From contig NZ_OBMJ01000001.1 in assembly GCF_900199205.1 (NCBI RefSeq), forward strand, positions 3,599,001 to 3,663,000: a stretch of DNA of 64,000 nucleotides. Reading direction: 5' to 3'. Shown here one piece after another: positions 1-8,959 of this stretch. The stretch is from Streptomyces sp. 1331.2 (lineage in GTDB: Bacteria > Actinomycetota > Actinomycetes > Streptomycetales > Streptomycetaceae). The first letter of the stretch is position 1, and every line of letters starts with the position of its first letter. The position numbers and the translations under genes are program-made. The notes below the pieces were generated by a model. It saw only the letters and a list, made by a program, of their open reading frames with translations, was not told the origin of the DNA and did not search any database.

Positions 1-166
1 CGGCGCCCACTCGCCTCCGGGGCGCTCGGACCCGGTGCCGACGGTCGTCGCTCCAAGGCCCTCGTTCCTCGGGCCTCCTCGCTTCTCCCTTTCGGCACCG
101 GCGCGCCCCTTCGGCTCGCGGGCCGACGCGGGGGGGGCGAGGCGGGGACGAGGCGGGGCGACGGAC

Positions 167-751
167 CTACCGCGCCCGCAGCCCGTCGAAGGCCAGGTGC
201 ACCACCGCGTCCGCGACCCCGTCGGCGCCCTTGAGCCCCGGCCGGTACCACTCCACGATCGAGTTGATCATCCCGAACAGCAGCCGGGTGGCCAGCCGCG
301 GCTCCACGTCCGCGCGCAGCGCGCCGTCCGCGACCGCCGCCCGCACCAGCTCGGCGACCTGGTGGTCGAAGTCCCGGCGGCGCTCCAGCGCCCACAGCTC
401 GGTGGCCGTGTTGCCGCGCACCCGCAGCAGCAGCGTCACGTACGGCAGCTCCGCCAGCAGCACCTCCGCGGTGCGCCGCACCACGTGCTCCAGCCGCTCC
501 ACCGCCGGGCCGTCGACCGCGGCCGGCTCGGCCAGGATCGCGAACAGCCCGTCCAGCGCCCGCCCCACGGCCAGCCGCAGCAGCTCCTCCTTGCCGCGGA
601 CGTGGTGGTAGATCGAGGACTTGGAGATCCTGGCGGCCCGGGACAGGTCCTCCATCGAGGTGCCGTCGTAACCGCGCTCGTTGAACACGTCGACGGTCAC
701 CGCGAGCAGTGACTCCACGGTGTAGGCGGTGCGCGTGGTGTGATCGGCCAT
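167..751 (-). CDS. TetR/AcrR family transcriptional regulator
   Basis: This is a 194-residue one-component repressor-type protein. The N-terminal helix-turn-helix lies at about residues 10-56 and contains the TetR signature stretch GTSMEDLSRAARISKSSIYHH. The rest is an all-helical ligand-binding and dimerisation half, which fits the family length of about 190-220. It starts at an ATG and is divergent from the membrane glycosyltransferase gene to its right. The ligand is not recognisable from sequence. Phenylacetate or acyl-CoA genes are often controlled by TetR repressors, and a TetR-style palindrome sits before paaN about 1.5 kb away, so this protein is a candidate for that operator. That link is inference only. 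Confidence 0.88.
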   Translation of the reverse strand: MADHTTRTAYTVESLLAVTVDVFNERGYDGTSMEDLSRAARISKSSIYHHVRGKEELLRLAVGRALDGLFAILAEPAAVDGPAVERLEHVVRRTAEVLLAELPYVTLLLRVRGNTATELWALERRRDFDHQVAELVRAAVADGALRADVEPRLATRLLFGMINSIVEWYRPGLKGADGVADAVVHLAFDGLRAR

Positions 752-880
752 CCTCCGAGTATCCCCGGCCGCCCCGTGCGGTACGCGATCGGGTCCGCTT
801 GGTCCACACCCGCCGTGGAAGGGAAGCCCTAGAATCTGCGGACGATCCGTCCACGTCCAGCAGGCTGGGGTCCACGGCTG

Positions 881-2146
881 ATGAACGCAATACCGGCAGT
901 CGCCTCCGATGTGCCCGAGCAGCGCAGCGAGGAGCCGGGGGACGCCTCACGCGGTCGGCTGGACCGCGCCCGCGCGCTGGCGGTCCGCTTCGGCCCGGCC
1001 GTCTGGTGCTACGCCCTGCTCAAGCTGATCGGCTTCACGATCTTCATGAAGCTGCTCTCCTTCGCCGGCGACTACGCCAGGAAGCCGGCCCGGTTCGGCG
1101 GCGGCGCCAACCCGTGGGACGTGCCGGCCAGCTGGGACGGCTGGTGGTACCAGCAGGTCGCCCAGTTCGGCTACCACCCGGCGCTGGTCCCGATCGCGGG
1201 GCCGGAGGGCTTCAACATCGAACAGAACTCGGCCGCCTTCTTCCCGCTGTACCCGGGCCTGATGCGGCTGACCTCGGACGTCACCGGCCTCGGTCTGTAC
1301 GGCGCCGGGATGCTGGTGTCGGTGGTGGCCTCGCTGTTCGCCGCCGCCGGGATCTACGCCGTGGTGGAGAAGCTGTCCGGGGACGTCCGGGCCGGGGTGA
1401 TCGCGGCCGGGATCTGGGCGATCGCCCCGGGCTCGGGCGCCGAGTGGGCGGTGTACTCGGACTCGACCTTCGTCGCGCTGGCCGCCTGGGCCTGCTACTG
1501 CGTGATGACCAGGCAGTGGGTCGCGGCCGGGGTGATCACCCTGGTCGCCGGGCTCAACCGGCCGACGGCGGCGGCGCTGATCGGCGCGGTGGGCCTGGCC
1601 GCGCTGGTCGAGCTGTACCGGCGGGAGAGCGGGGTGCTGCGCCCGCTGGCCGCGATCCTGCTGGCCCCGATCGGCCTGCTCGGCTACGTCGGCTGGGTGG
1701 GCTGGAAGACCGGCGAGTGGGGCGGCTACTTCCGGCTGCAGCACGACGCCTGGCTGCACTACTTCGACTGGGGGCAGGGCACCTGGCACGCGATCCGCGG
1801 GGTGCTGCTGGGCCGCAGCGACTACCCGTTCGCCTTCCCGGTGCCGGACCTCCTGGCGACCCTGATCGTGTTCACCCTGCCGGTGCTGATCGTGCTGCTC
1901 GTACGGCTGCGCCCGCCGCTGGTGCTGACCGCCTACACGCTGGCCACGATCGTCTCGGTGCTCGGCAGCCTCGGCATCTTCGGCAACGTCTCGCGCTACC
2001 TGCTGCCGGCGTTCCCGCTGTTCATCGCGCTGGCGATCGGGATGCGCAAGCTGAGCTGGCCGGTGCTGGCCGCGGTGCTGGGCACCGGTGCGGTCGCCTC
2101 CGGCTGGTACGCCGGGTACGTGATCTTCGAACTGGGCGTGCCGTAG
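881..2146 (+). CDS. Multi-pass membrane protein, PIG-V/Gpi18-like mannosyltransferase family
   Basis: This 421-residue protein has about 8-10 hydrophobic segments from residue 45 onward. The motif WDGWWYQQVAQFGY near residue 85 is an acidic/aromatic extracytoplasmic loop of the kind seen in GT-C glycosyltransferases of the PIG-V/Gpi18 group, which transfer sugars from polyprenyl-phosphate donors outside the membrane. FFPLYPGLMRL follows shortly after, as in that family. The acceptor is unknown; lipoglycans or secreted glycoproteins are possible. The ATG start lacks a strong ribosome site. The gene is monocistronic and ends just before a strong hairpin. The family call is good, the exact reaction is inferred. 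Confidence 0.8.
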   Translation: MNAIPAVASDVPEQRSEEPGDASRGRLDRARALAVRFGPAVWCYALLKLIGFTIFMKLLSFAGDYARKPARFGGGANPWDVPASWDGWWYQQVAQFGYHPALVPIAGPEGFNIEQNSAAFFPLYPGLMRLTSDVTGLGLYGAGMLVSVVASLFAAAGIYAVVEKLSGDVRAGVIAAGIWAIAPGSGAEWAVYSDSTFVALAAWACYCVMTRQWVAAGVITLVAGLNRPTAAALIGAVGLAALVELYRRESGVLRPLAAILLAPIGLLGYVGWVGWKTGEWGGYFRLQHDAWLHYFDWGQGTWHAIRGVLLGRSDYPFAFPVPDLLATLIVFTLPVLIVLLVRLRPPLVLTAYTLATIVSVLGSLGIFGNVSRYLLPAFPLFIALAIGMRKLSWPVLAAVLGTGAVASGWYAGYVIFELGVP

Positions 2147-2167
2147 ACCCCGCACAGCAGCAGCACC

Positions 2168-2198
2168 GGAGGGCGCGTCCGCCACGGACGCGCCCTCC
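2168..2198 (+). terminator. Hairpin terminator after the membrane glycosyltransferase gene
   Basis: A perfect 13-bp G+C-rich stem (GGAGGGCGCGTCC) with a 5-nt loop begins 21 nt after the stop codon. There is no long T tract, which is common for streptomycete terminators. Confidence 0.7.
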
Positions 2199-2232
2199 GC
2201 GCGTTCCGGCGCGATCCCGCCACCGCACCCTC

Positions 2233-2260
2233 TTGAGCCGACCGATCGTTCGGTTACTCT
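2233..2260 (+). promoter_or_regulatory. paaN promoter with TetR-type operator in the spacer
   Basis: A -35-like TTGAGC (2233-2238) and a -10-like TACTCT (2255-2260) are 16 bp apart. The spacer is largely the palindrome ACCGATCGTTCGGT (2241-2254). This fits the ACCGnnCGnnCGGT core that I recall for PaaR, the TetR repressor of phenylacetate genes in corynebacteria. Bound protein would block RNA polymerase. The predicted leader is about 30 nt. Confidence 0.6.
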
Positions 2261-2297
2261 GTGACGTGTCCCGTCCTCCCCCTTGAGGAGCGCACAG

Positions 2298-3998
2298 ATG
2301 TCCGCAGCGGTCACCCACCCCCTCGTCAGCGAGCTGGTCGAGCGCCACCAGGCCACCCTGGACGCCGCGCTCGACGCCGCCGCCAAGCGCGACTACTGGT
2401 CGCCCTACCCCGAGTTCCCGAAGGCCTACGGCGAGAGCGGCCCGGCGGACGGCAAGGCCGCCTTCGACGCCCTGCTCGGCGCCCCCTTCGCTCTGGAGGG
2501 CCACCCCACCGACGGCGACCAGGTCGGCGGCGAGGCCTCCCCGTACGGCATCGAGCTGGGCATCACCTACCCGCACGCCGGCCCGGACGCGCTGATCGCC
2601 GCGCTCTCCGCCGCCCGCCCCGGCTGGGCCGCCGCCTCCCCGCTGGAGCGCGCCGCCGTCTGCCTGGAGATCCTGCACCGGATCAACGTCCGCTCCCACG
2701 AGTTCGCCCAGGCCGTCATGCACACCACCGGCCAGGCCTACGGCATGGCCTTCCAGGCCGGCGGCCCGCACGCCCAGGACCGCGGCCTGGAGGCCGTCGC
2801 CTACGCGTACGCCGAGCAGACCCGGCTGCCGAAGCAGGCCGGCTGGACGAAGCCCCAGGGCAAGCGCGAGCCGCTGGTGATGACCAAGGAGTTCACCGTC
2901 GTCCCGCGCGGCCTCGCGCTGCTGATCGGCTGCAACACCTTCCCCACCTGGAACGGCTACCCGGGCCTGTTCGCCTCGCTGGCCACCGGCAACCCGGTGC
3001 TGGTCAAGCCGCACCCGCGGGCCGTACTGCCGCTCGCACTGACCGTCCGGATCGCCCGCGAGGTGCTCGCCGAGGCCGGCTTCGACCCCAACCTGGTCTG
3101 CCTGGCCGCCGAGCACGAGGGCGGCACCGTCGCCGCGACCCTCGCCGTCCGCCCCGAGATCAAGATGATCGACTACACCGGCTCCACCTCCTTCGGCGAC
3201 TGGCTGGAGGAGAACGCCAAGCAGGCGCAGGTGTACACCGAGAAGGCCGGCGTCAACGCGGTCGTCATCGACTCCACCGACGACTACAAGGGCATGCTGG
3301 GCAACCTGGCCTTCGCGCTCTCGCTCTACAGCGGCCAGATGTGCACCACCCCGCAGAACGTGCTGATCCCGCGCGGCGGCATCACCACCGACCAGGGCGA
3401 CAAGTCCTTCGACCAGGTGGTCGCCGACCTCGCCGGCGCCATCGAGGGCCTGCTCTCCGACGACGCCCGCGCCGCCGCCATCCTCGGCGCCGTGGTCAAC
3501 CCGGGCGTGCTGCAGCGCTCGGCCGCCGCGGCCGGCGGCGAGTACGGCGAACTCGTCCTCGCCCCGCGCACGGTGACCGCCCCCGACTTCCCCGGCGCGA
3601 CCGTCCGCACCCCCGCCCTGGTCAAGCTGGACGCCGACAAGCCGGACGACCGCTCGGTCTTCCGCAGCGAGTGCTTCGGCCCGGTCTCCTTCGCCGTCGC
3701 CGTCGAATCCACCGCCGCCGGCGTCGAGTTGCTGCGCACCACGGTCCGCGAGAAGGGCGCCATGACGGCCTCCGGCTACACCACCTCGCCCGAGGTGGAG
3801 GCGCTGCTGGTCGAGGCCGCGCTGGACTCCGGCGTCTCGCTCTCGCTCAACCTCACCGGCGGCGTCTACCCCAACCAGACCGCCGCCTTCTCCGACCTGC
3901 ACGGCACCGGCGCCAACCCGGCCGCCAACTCGGCCTACTGCGACGGCGCCTTCGTGGCCAACCGTTTCCGTACGGTGGAGATCCGCCGGCACAGCTGA
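2298..3998 (+). CDS. paaN: Phenylacetic acid degradation protein PaaN (aldehyde dehydrogenase)
   Basis: This 566-residue protein belongs to the aldehyde dehydrogenase superfamily and matches the PaaN branch, which corresponds to the dehydrogenase half of PaaZ without the C-terminal hydratase. That half oxidises the ring-cleaved aldehyde of the phenylacetyl-CoA pathway. The catalytic cysteine is probably C349 in SGQMCTTPQNV, and the cofactor region includes IGCNTFPTWNG and DYTGSTSFGDW. The ATG at 2298 has GAGGAG 7 nt upstream; an in-frame TTG at 2283 overlaps that site and is rejected. No other paa genes are visible nearby, so the substrate may be a CoA-linked aldehyde supplied from elsewhere. 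A TetR-type operator overlies its promoter. Confidence 0.88.
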   Translation: MSAAVTHPLVSELVERHQATLDAALDAAAKRDYWSPYPEFPKAYGESGPADGKAAFDALLGAPFALEGHPTDGDQVGGEASPYGIELGITYPHAGPDALIAALSAARPGWAAASPLERAAVCLEILHRINVRSHEFAQAVMHTTGQAYGMAFQAGGPHAQDRGLEAVAYAYAEQTRLPKQAGWTKPQGKREPLVMTKEFTVVPRGLALLIGCNTFPTWNGYPGLFASLATGNPVLVKPHPRAVLPLALTVRIAREVLAEAGFDPNLVCLAAEHEGGTVAATLAVRPEIKMIDYTGSTSFGDWLEENAKQAQVYTEKAGVNAVVIDSTDDYKGMLGNLAFALSLYSGQMCTTPQNVLIPRGGITTDQGDKSFDQVVADLAGAIEGLLSDDARAAAILGAVVNPGVLQRSAAAAGGEYGELVLAPRTVTAPDFPGATVRTPALVKLDADKPDDRSVFRSECFGPVSFAVAVESTAAGVELLRTTVREKGAMTASGYTTSPEVEALLVEAALDSGVSLSLNLTGGVYPNQTAAFSDLHGTGANPAANSAYCDGAFVANRFRTVEIRRHS

Positions 3999-4019
3999 GC
4001 ACTGCGCACTTCCCGCTCC

Positions 4020-4050
4020 GGGCCCCGGCGGTCACCCACCGCCGGGGCCC
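4020..4050 (+). terminator. Hairpin terminator after paaN
   Basis: A perfect 12-bp stem (GGGCCCCGGCGG) with a 7-nt loop lies 21 nt after the paaN stop codon. Confidence 0.7.
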
Positions 4051-4144
4051 GGCGGTTCGCGGCCGCCGCCCGCCGGGGATGATGGAGGCTGGGAGAACGC
4101 CGGGAACGGCGTCCAACCGACCTCAGAGCAACGGGAGCTGATAC

Positions 4145-5632
4145 ATGGCCGTGAAGCCGACGACCGAAACCGACGTCCTGATCGTCGGCGCCGGACCGAC
4201 CGGACTGCTGCTGGCCGGCGACCTCGCCGCCGCCGGGGTCGGCGTCACCGTGCTGGAGAAGCGGGCCGCCGAGTCCAACCTCACCCGGGCCTTCGCCGTG
4301 CACGCCCGCAGCCTGGAGCTGCTGGACGCCCGGGGCCTGGCCGACGAGCTGATCGCCACCGGCCGGCCGCTCGGCGCGCTGAAGCTGTTCGACCGCCTCG
4401 GCATCGACCTCGGCTCGCTGCCCACCCGCTTCCCGTTCGTCCTGATCACCCCGCAGTACAACGTCGAACGGCTGCTGCTGGAGCGCGCCGAGAAGGCCGG
4501 CGCGACCCTCGTGCGCGGCGCCGAGGTGACCGGGCTGCGCCAGGACGCCGAAGGCGTGACCCTGGAGACCGCCGACGGACGGGCCTTCCGCGCCGGCTAC
4601 GCGGTGGGCACCGACGGCGTCCACTCCGCCGTCCGCGACCTGCTCGGCATCCCCTTCCCCGGCGAGTCCGTGGTCGACTCCGTGGTGCTGGCCGACGTCC
4701 GGCTGGAGCGCGAGCCCGCCGGGGCGATCACCGTCGGCGCCAACGAGGCCGGCTTCGCCTTCGTCGCCCCGTTCGGCGACGGCTGGTACCGGGTGATCGC
4801 CTGGGACCGCAACGAGCGCTTCGAGGACGGCGCCTCCCCCTCGCCGGAACAGCTCACCGCCCTCCTCGGCGGCATCCTCGACGAGGACTACGGCCTGCAC
4901 GACGTGCGCTGGAGCTCCACCTTCCACAGCGACGAGCGCCAGGTCCCCAACTACCGCTCCGGCCGGGTCTTCCTGGCCGGCGACGCCGCCCACTGCCACT
5001 CCCCGGCCGGCGGCCAGGGCATGAACACCGGCCTGCAGGACGCGGCCAACCTCTCCTGGAAGCTCGCCGCCGCCGTCCGGGGCCGGGCCACCGACGCCCT
5101 TCTGGACACCTACCAGACGGAGCGGCATCCGGTCGGGAAGACCGTCCTGCGCACCTCCGGCGCCCTGATCCGGCTCGCCCTCGCCGAGTCCGCCCCCACC
5201 CGCGCCCTGCGCGGGGCGCTCACCGCGCTGGGCGGCCACCTCGACCTGGTCACCGAGCGCGGCGCCCGGCTGGTCTCCGGCATCGAGTTCTCCTACCCGG
5301 CCCCCAAGGGCGCCCACCCGCAGGTCGGCAAGCGCGTCCCGGACCTGCGGCTGACCGCCCTCAGCAAGCCTGCCGAGGGCGCCCCGGCCGCCCCCGAGCG
5401 GCTCTACGAGGCGCTGCGCGCCGGCACCTTCGTCCTCGTCAGCAACGACGAGCTGGTCGCCGCCGAGCCGTGGGCGGACCGCATGGTCTCCGCCGCGCCG
5501 GCCGACCCGCACGGCAAGCTGCGCGACACCGTCCTGCTGATCCGCCCGGACGGCTACGTCGCCTGGGCCGGCGTCGACCCCGGCCAGGGCGAGCTGCGCA
5601 CCGCCCTCACCAGCTGGCTCGGCGCGGTCTGA
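4145..5632 (+). CDS. FAD-dependent aromatic monooxygenase (FAD_binding_3 / PheA-TfdB-like)
   Basis: This 495-residue class A flavoprotein hydroxylase uses NAD(P)H, FAD and O2 to hydroxylate aromatic substrates. It shows all three hallmark motifs: the dinucleotide fold GAGPTG near residue 17, the DG motif GTDGVHSAVR near residue 157, and the FAD-ribose motif GDAAHCHSPAGGQGMNTG near residue 280. The C-terminal ~110 residues look like the thioredoxin-like tail found in phenol and polyketide hydroxylases. GGGAG precedes the ATG by about 9 nt. It stands alone between paaN and a convergent regulator gene. It could act on a polyketide or on a plant-derived phenol; the substrate cannot be read from sequence. 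Confidence 0.87.
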   Translation: MAVKPTTETDVLIVGAGPTGLLLAGDLAAAGVGVTVLEKRAAESNLTRAFAVHARSLELLDARGLADELIATGRPLGALKLFDRLGIDLGSLPTRFPFVLITPQYNVERLLLERAEKAGATLVRGAEVTGLRQDAEGVTLETADGRAFRAGYAVGTDGVHSAVRDLLGIPFPGESVVDSVVLADVRLEREPAGAITVGANEAGFAFVAPFGDGWYRVIAWDRNERFEDGASPSPEQLTALLGGILDEDYGLHDVRWSSTFHSDERQVPNYRSGRVFLAGDAAHCHSPAGGQGMNTGLQDAANLSWKLAAAVRGRATDALLDTYQTERHPVGKTVLRTSGALIRLALAESAPTRALRGALTALGGHLDLVTERGARLVSGIEFSYPAPKGAHPQVGKRVPDLRLTALSKPAEGAPAAPERLYEALRAGTFVLVSNDELVAAEPWADRMVSAAPADPHGKLRDTVLLIRPDGYVAWAGVDPGQGELRTALTSWLGAV

Positions 5633-5640
5633 CCGGCCGC

Positions 5641-5671
5641 CGGCGGGCGCGGCGACAACCCGCGCCCGCCG
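5641..5671. terminator. Bidirectional hairpin between monooxygenase and CGNR gene
   Basis: A 12-bp perfect stem containing GGCGGGCGCGG with a 7-nt loop lies between two convergent genes, so it probably serves both. Confidence 0.65.
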
Positions 5672-5691
5672 ACCTTTCGTTCGGTCGTCCG

Positions 5692-6258
5692 TTAACCCCG
5701 GGCCTTCTCGTAGTGCCGCGCGGCCTTTGCCCGATTCCCGCAGACCGCCATCCGGCACCACCGTCGGCGCCCGTTCTGCGAGGTGTCGAAGAAATACAGG
5801 ATGCAGGCCTCGTGCGCGCACTGCTTGATCCGCCGGCCGCCCTGCCCGAGCAGCGTGAGGAAGTCGTCCACGGCAAGCCAGGGCGCCAGCCACTCCGGCC
5901 GGTCGGCCTCGACCAGGTCCTCGGCGCCGCCCGGTCCGGCCGTCCGCCGGATCCGCCCGTGCGCCAGCACCGCGTCCAGTCCGTCCCGCGCCTGCGCGCT
6001 CAACTCCCCCTGATCGCCCGCGTCTTGTGAGGCAGCCCGGATCGCCTCGCGGGCCTGCCGGATGGCCGCCAGCCCGGCGTCGTCGGCTTCGCAGCGGCCG
6101 GCCAGCCCGGCCGAGGAGAGCCAGATCCCGTACTCTTCGACCCCGGCGAGCAGGTCGTTGACGGGCGTCCCGGCCCACCGCGTGTTGAGCAGATCGAGCG
6201 CGAGCGGCTCGCCGATCAGCGGTCGCGGGTCCCTCGGGTCCGCCTTCACGTCAGTCAT
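5692..6258 (-). CDS. CGNR zinc-finger / ABATE-domain putative regulator
   Basis: This 188-residue protein has an N-terminal ABATE-like region (ALDLLNTRW near residue 20) and a C-terminal CGNR zinc finger. The four metal ligands are visible in the last 50 residues: C-x4-C in CAHEAC, then [14 protein letters not shown] proteins are presumed stress-linked transcription regulators that bind DNA through the C-terminal finger. The gene is divergent from the secreted S53 protease, with an A+T-rich interval between them, so it may control that gene or itself. Function is inferred from the family. Confidence 0.85.
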   Translation of the reverse strand: MTDVKADPRDPRPLIGEPLALDLLNTRWAGTPVNDLLAGVEEYGIWLSSAGLAGRCEADDAGLAAIRQAREAIRAASQDAGDQGELSAQARDGLDAVLAHGRIRRTAGPGGAEDLVEADRPEWLAPWLAVDDFLTLLGQGGRRIKQCAHEACILYFFDTSQNGRRRWCRMAVCGNRAKAARHYEKARG

Positions 6259-6515
6259 CGTTCTCCCTCGGCTCCAGCCGATTCTACGTCCGCGCCCGGC
6301 GGTGCGAATTGGTATGGACCGATTCCGGAATTCCGGTCATTCACTGTATGGAATCCGGGAGTTTCCCGCTCTCCACACTTGACTGTTTTTTAGCAACGAA
6401 TTGCTTGATCATGAGCCAACTCGCACACGGGTTCTGTCATGTTCGAGCCAGCGTTCTCGACCCCGGAACGCCTGGCCCCTTGCCGGCCCCCCACAGCCGG
6501 CCAGAGGAGGATCCG

Positions 6516-8672
6516 TTGCGCCCCCGTTCCCTTGCTCTCGCCGCGGCGATAGCCGTGCTGCCGCTGACCGCCGTCTCGCTCGGCGTCTCCGCCGCGCAGG
6601 CCGCCACCCCTAACGCCGCACCGCGCGTCTCCCTCCCGAACACCGTGAACCCCGCGGTGGCCCACTCGGAGAAGAAGGGCGACGTCCCGTCCGAGCAGCA
6701 GATCTCGGTGGCCGTCAGCCTGAAGCTGCGCAACACCGACGCCCTGGACCGCTTCCTCACCGCGGTGGCCACCCCCGGCACGCCGGAGTTCGGAAAGTAC
6801 CTGACGCCGGAGCAGTTCACCGCCCAGTTCGGCCCGACCCAGGCCGACGTCGAGCAGGTCAAGACCTACCTGGCCGCCCAGGGCCTGACCGTCACCGAGG
6901 TGAGTGCCAACCGCCAGGTGGTCAACGCCCACGGCACCTCCGCCCAGGTCTCGCAGGCCTTCGGCACCCACGAGAGCGCGTACGTCGACCCGCAGCTGCA
7001 GCGCGCGTTCTTCGCCAACGACGCCGCCGCCTCGATCCCGTCCGACCTGGCCTCCGTGGTCCAGGGCGTGAGCGGCCTGGACAACCACGCGGTGCGCAAG
7101 AACCGCCTGGCCACGCCGAACTCGATCACCCCGAACGCCGCCACCGCGAGCCCGAGCGGGACGACCCCGGCCCAGTACACCGGCGCCTACAACCTGAACA
7201 AGACCGGCGCGGACGGCACCGGCGTGACGGTCGCCCTCTGGGAGTTCGACGGCTACAAGTCCTCGAACCTGACCACCTACGACTCGCAGTTCGGCCTGAC
7301 CGGCCCGGCCGTCTCCACCGTCTCGGTGGACGGCGCGAACTACGACTCCGCCCCCGGCCAGGGCCAGGGCGAGGTCGAGCTGGACAGCGAGATCGTCCGC
7401 GGCGCGGCGCCCAAGGCCACTCAGCTGGTCTACGAGGCCCCCAACAGCGACCAGGGCGAGATCGACATGGCCAACAAGATCGTGGCCGACAACCGGGCCT
7501 CGGTCATCTCGATCTCCTGGGGCTCCTGCGAGCCCGACACCACCGCCGCCTCGATGACCGCGGTCGACAACGCCTTCAAGCAGGCCGCCGCCCAGGGCAT
7601 CTCGATCTTCTCCGCCTCCGGCGACGACGGCTCCCGCGACTGCACCCGCTCCACCAGCGGCTCCACCGTCAAGGCCGTCGACTTCCCGGCCTCCAGCCCG
7701 CACCAGACCGGCGTCGGCGGCACCAACCTCAAGGTGACCAGCAGCAACACCTACTCCTCGGAGAGCGCCTGGAGCACCGCCGGCGGCGGCGTCTCCACCG
7801 TGTTCGCCAAGCCGAGCTGGCAGACCGGCACCGGCGTCAGCGGCACCATGCGCACCGTCCCGGACGTCTCCTCCAACGCCGACCCGCAGAGCGGCTTCGC
7901 GATCTACACGGCCGGCGGCTGGCAGGTCTACGGCGGCACCAGCGCGGCCGCCCCGCTCTGGTCCGGCTACGCGGCCCAGTTCAACCAGAAGGCCAAGGCC
8001 GCCGGGCAGCCGGCCCTTGGTGAGGCCAGCCCCCGGCTGTACTCGGTCGCCAACAGCAGCAGCTACGGCAGCACCTTCCACGACGTGAGCACCGGCGCCA
8101 ACCAGGACTTCTCCGCGAAGGCCGGCTACGACCAGGTCACCGGCTGGGGCTCCCCGGTCGCCGACGCGCTGAACACCGCCCTGCTCGGCGGCAGCACCAC
8201 CCCGCCGTCCGGCGGCTGCACCGCCGCCCAGCTGGTCGGCAACGGCGGCTTCGAGACCGGCACCGCCGCCCCGTGGACCTCCTCCACCGGCGTCGTCGAC
8301 AACAGCTCCTCCCAGGCCGCCCACTCGGGCAGCTGGAAGGCCTGGCTGAACGGCTACGGCTCGGCCCACACCGACACCCTGTCGCAGACCGTCTCCATCC
8401 CGGCCGGCTGCGCCTCCGCCAAGCTGACCTTCTGGCTGCACATCGACACCGCGGAGACCGGCTCCACCGCGTACGACAAGCTGACCGTCCAGGCGAACAG
8501 CACCACGCTGGCGACCTACTCCAACGTGAACGCCGCCGCCGGCTACGTGCAGCGCACCCTGGACCTGACCTCCTTCGCCGGCCAGACCGTGACCATCAAG
8601 TTCACCGGCACCGAGGACTCGTCCCAGCAGACCAGCTTCGTGATCGACGACGTCGCGCTGAACGTCAGCTGA
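6516..8672 (+). CDS. Secreted S53 (sedolisin/pro-kumamolisin) serine protease with C-terminal sandwich domain
   Basis: This is a 718-residue exported endopeptidase. The TTG at 6516 is chosen because AGAGGAGG lies 5 nt upstream and it begins a normal signal peptide ending SAAQA. The pro-kumamolisin domain (about residues 45-190) contains [17 protein letters not shown]. The peptidase domain follows, with likely catalytic E286 and D290 (GEVELDSE), oxyanion Asp D370 in SASGDD and Ser476 in [11 protein letters not shown]. The last ~155 residues form a beta-rich domain starting NGGFETG that resembles carbohydrate- or protein-binding modules attached to secreted streptomycete enzymes. It probably digests extracellular protein at acidic pH. 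Confidence 0.92.
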   Translation: MRPRSLALAAAIAVLPLTAVSLGVSAAQAATPNAAPRVSLPNTVNPAVAHSEKKGDVPSEQQISVAVSLKLRNTDALDRFLTAVATPGTPEFGKYLTPEQFTAQFGPTQADVEQVKTYLAAQGLTVTEVSANRQVVNAHGTSAQVSQAFGTHESAYVDPQLQRAFFANDAAASIPSDLASVVQGVSGLDNHAVRKNRLATPNSITPNAATASPSGTTPAQYTGAYNLNKTGADGTGVTVALWEFDGYKSSNLTTYDSQFGLTGPAVSTVSVDGANYDSAPGQGQGEVELDSEIVRGAAPKATQLVYEAPNSDQGEIDMANKIVADNRASVISISWGSCEPDTTAASMTAVDNAFKQAAAQGISIFSASGDDGSRDCTRSTSGSTVKAVDFPASSPHQTGVGGTNLKVTSSNTYSSESAWSTAGGGVSTVFAKPSWQTGTGVSGTMRTVPDVSSNADPQSGFAIYTAGGWQVYGGTSAAAPLWSGYAAQFNQKAKAAGQPALGEASPRLYSVANSSSYGSTFHDVSTGANQDFSAKAGYDQVTGWGSPVADALNTALLGGSTTPPSGGCTAAQLVGNGGFETGTAAPWTSSTGVVDNSSSQAAHSGSWKAWLNGYGSAHTDTLSQTVSIPAGCASAKLTFWLHIDTAETGSTAYDKLTVQANSTTLATYSNVNAAAGYVQRTLDLTSFAGQTVTIKFTGTEDSSQQTSFVIDDVALNVS

Positions 8673-8700
8673 TCACCGGCAGGTAGCTCCACCGATACCC

Positions 8701-8736
8701 CCGCCGGGGCGGCGCCGACAGGGCCCGCCCCGGCGG
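8701..8736 (+). terminator. Hairpin after the S53 protease gene
   Basis: A 12-bp perfect stem (CCGCCGGGGCGG) with a 12-nt loop begins 28 nt after the stop codon. Confidence 0.6.
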
Positions 8737-8959
8737 TGTCGCGTCCCGGTTGCGGGGCCCCGGGTAAGCCCCGTGTTTCCGGACTGTTTCAAGATCGATA
8801 ACCATCCGGTAGACCTGCCGTGACCACTGTCATACGCACGACTGATGACGTAGCCTCTCGACCGTGCATAGGGTTCCCCAAAGCTCGGTGAAGCCGCTGG
8901 CGGCGCGCCCCGGCGTCGGCCCGGTCCCACCGAACTCACCTGGTGGGGAGGGTTACCGC

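Noticed and set aside
35..712. Plus-strand frame opposite the TetR gene
   Set aside because: Shadow of the TetR gene; composition and lack of motifs show no real protein.
6259..6515. Possible promoter TTGACT and CCGGAATTCCGG palindrome before the S53 gene
   Set aside because: The -10 partner is not convincing and the palindrome alone is not evidence of an operator.
8926..8947. CCCACC/GGTGGG pairing that could mask the ribosome site of the helix-turn-helix gene
   Set aside because: Only six base pairs across a loop, too weak to claim regulation.
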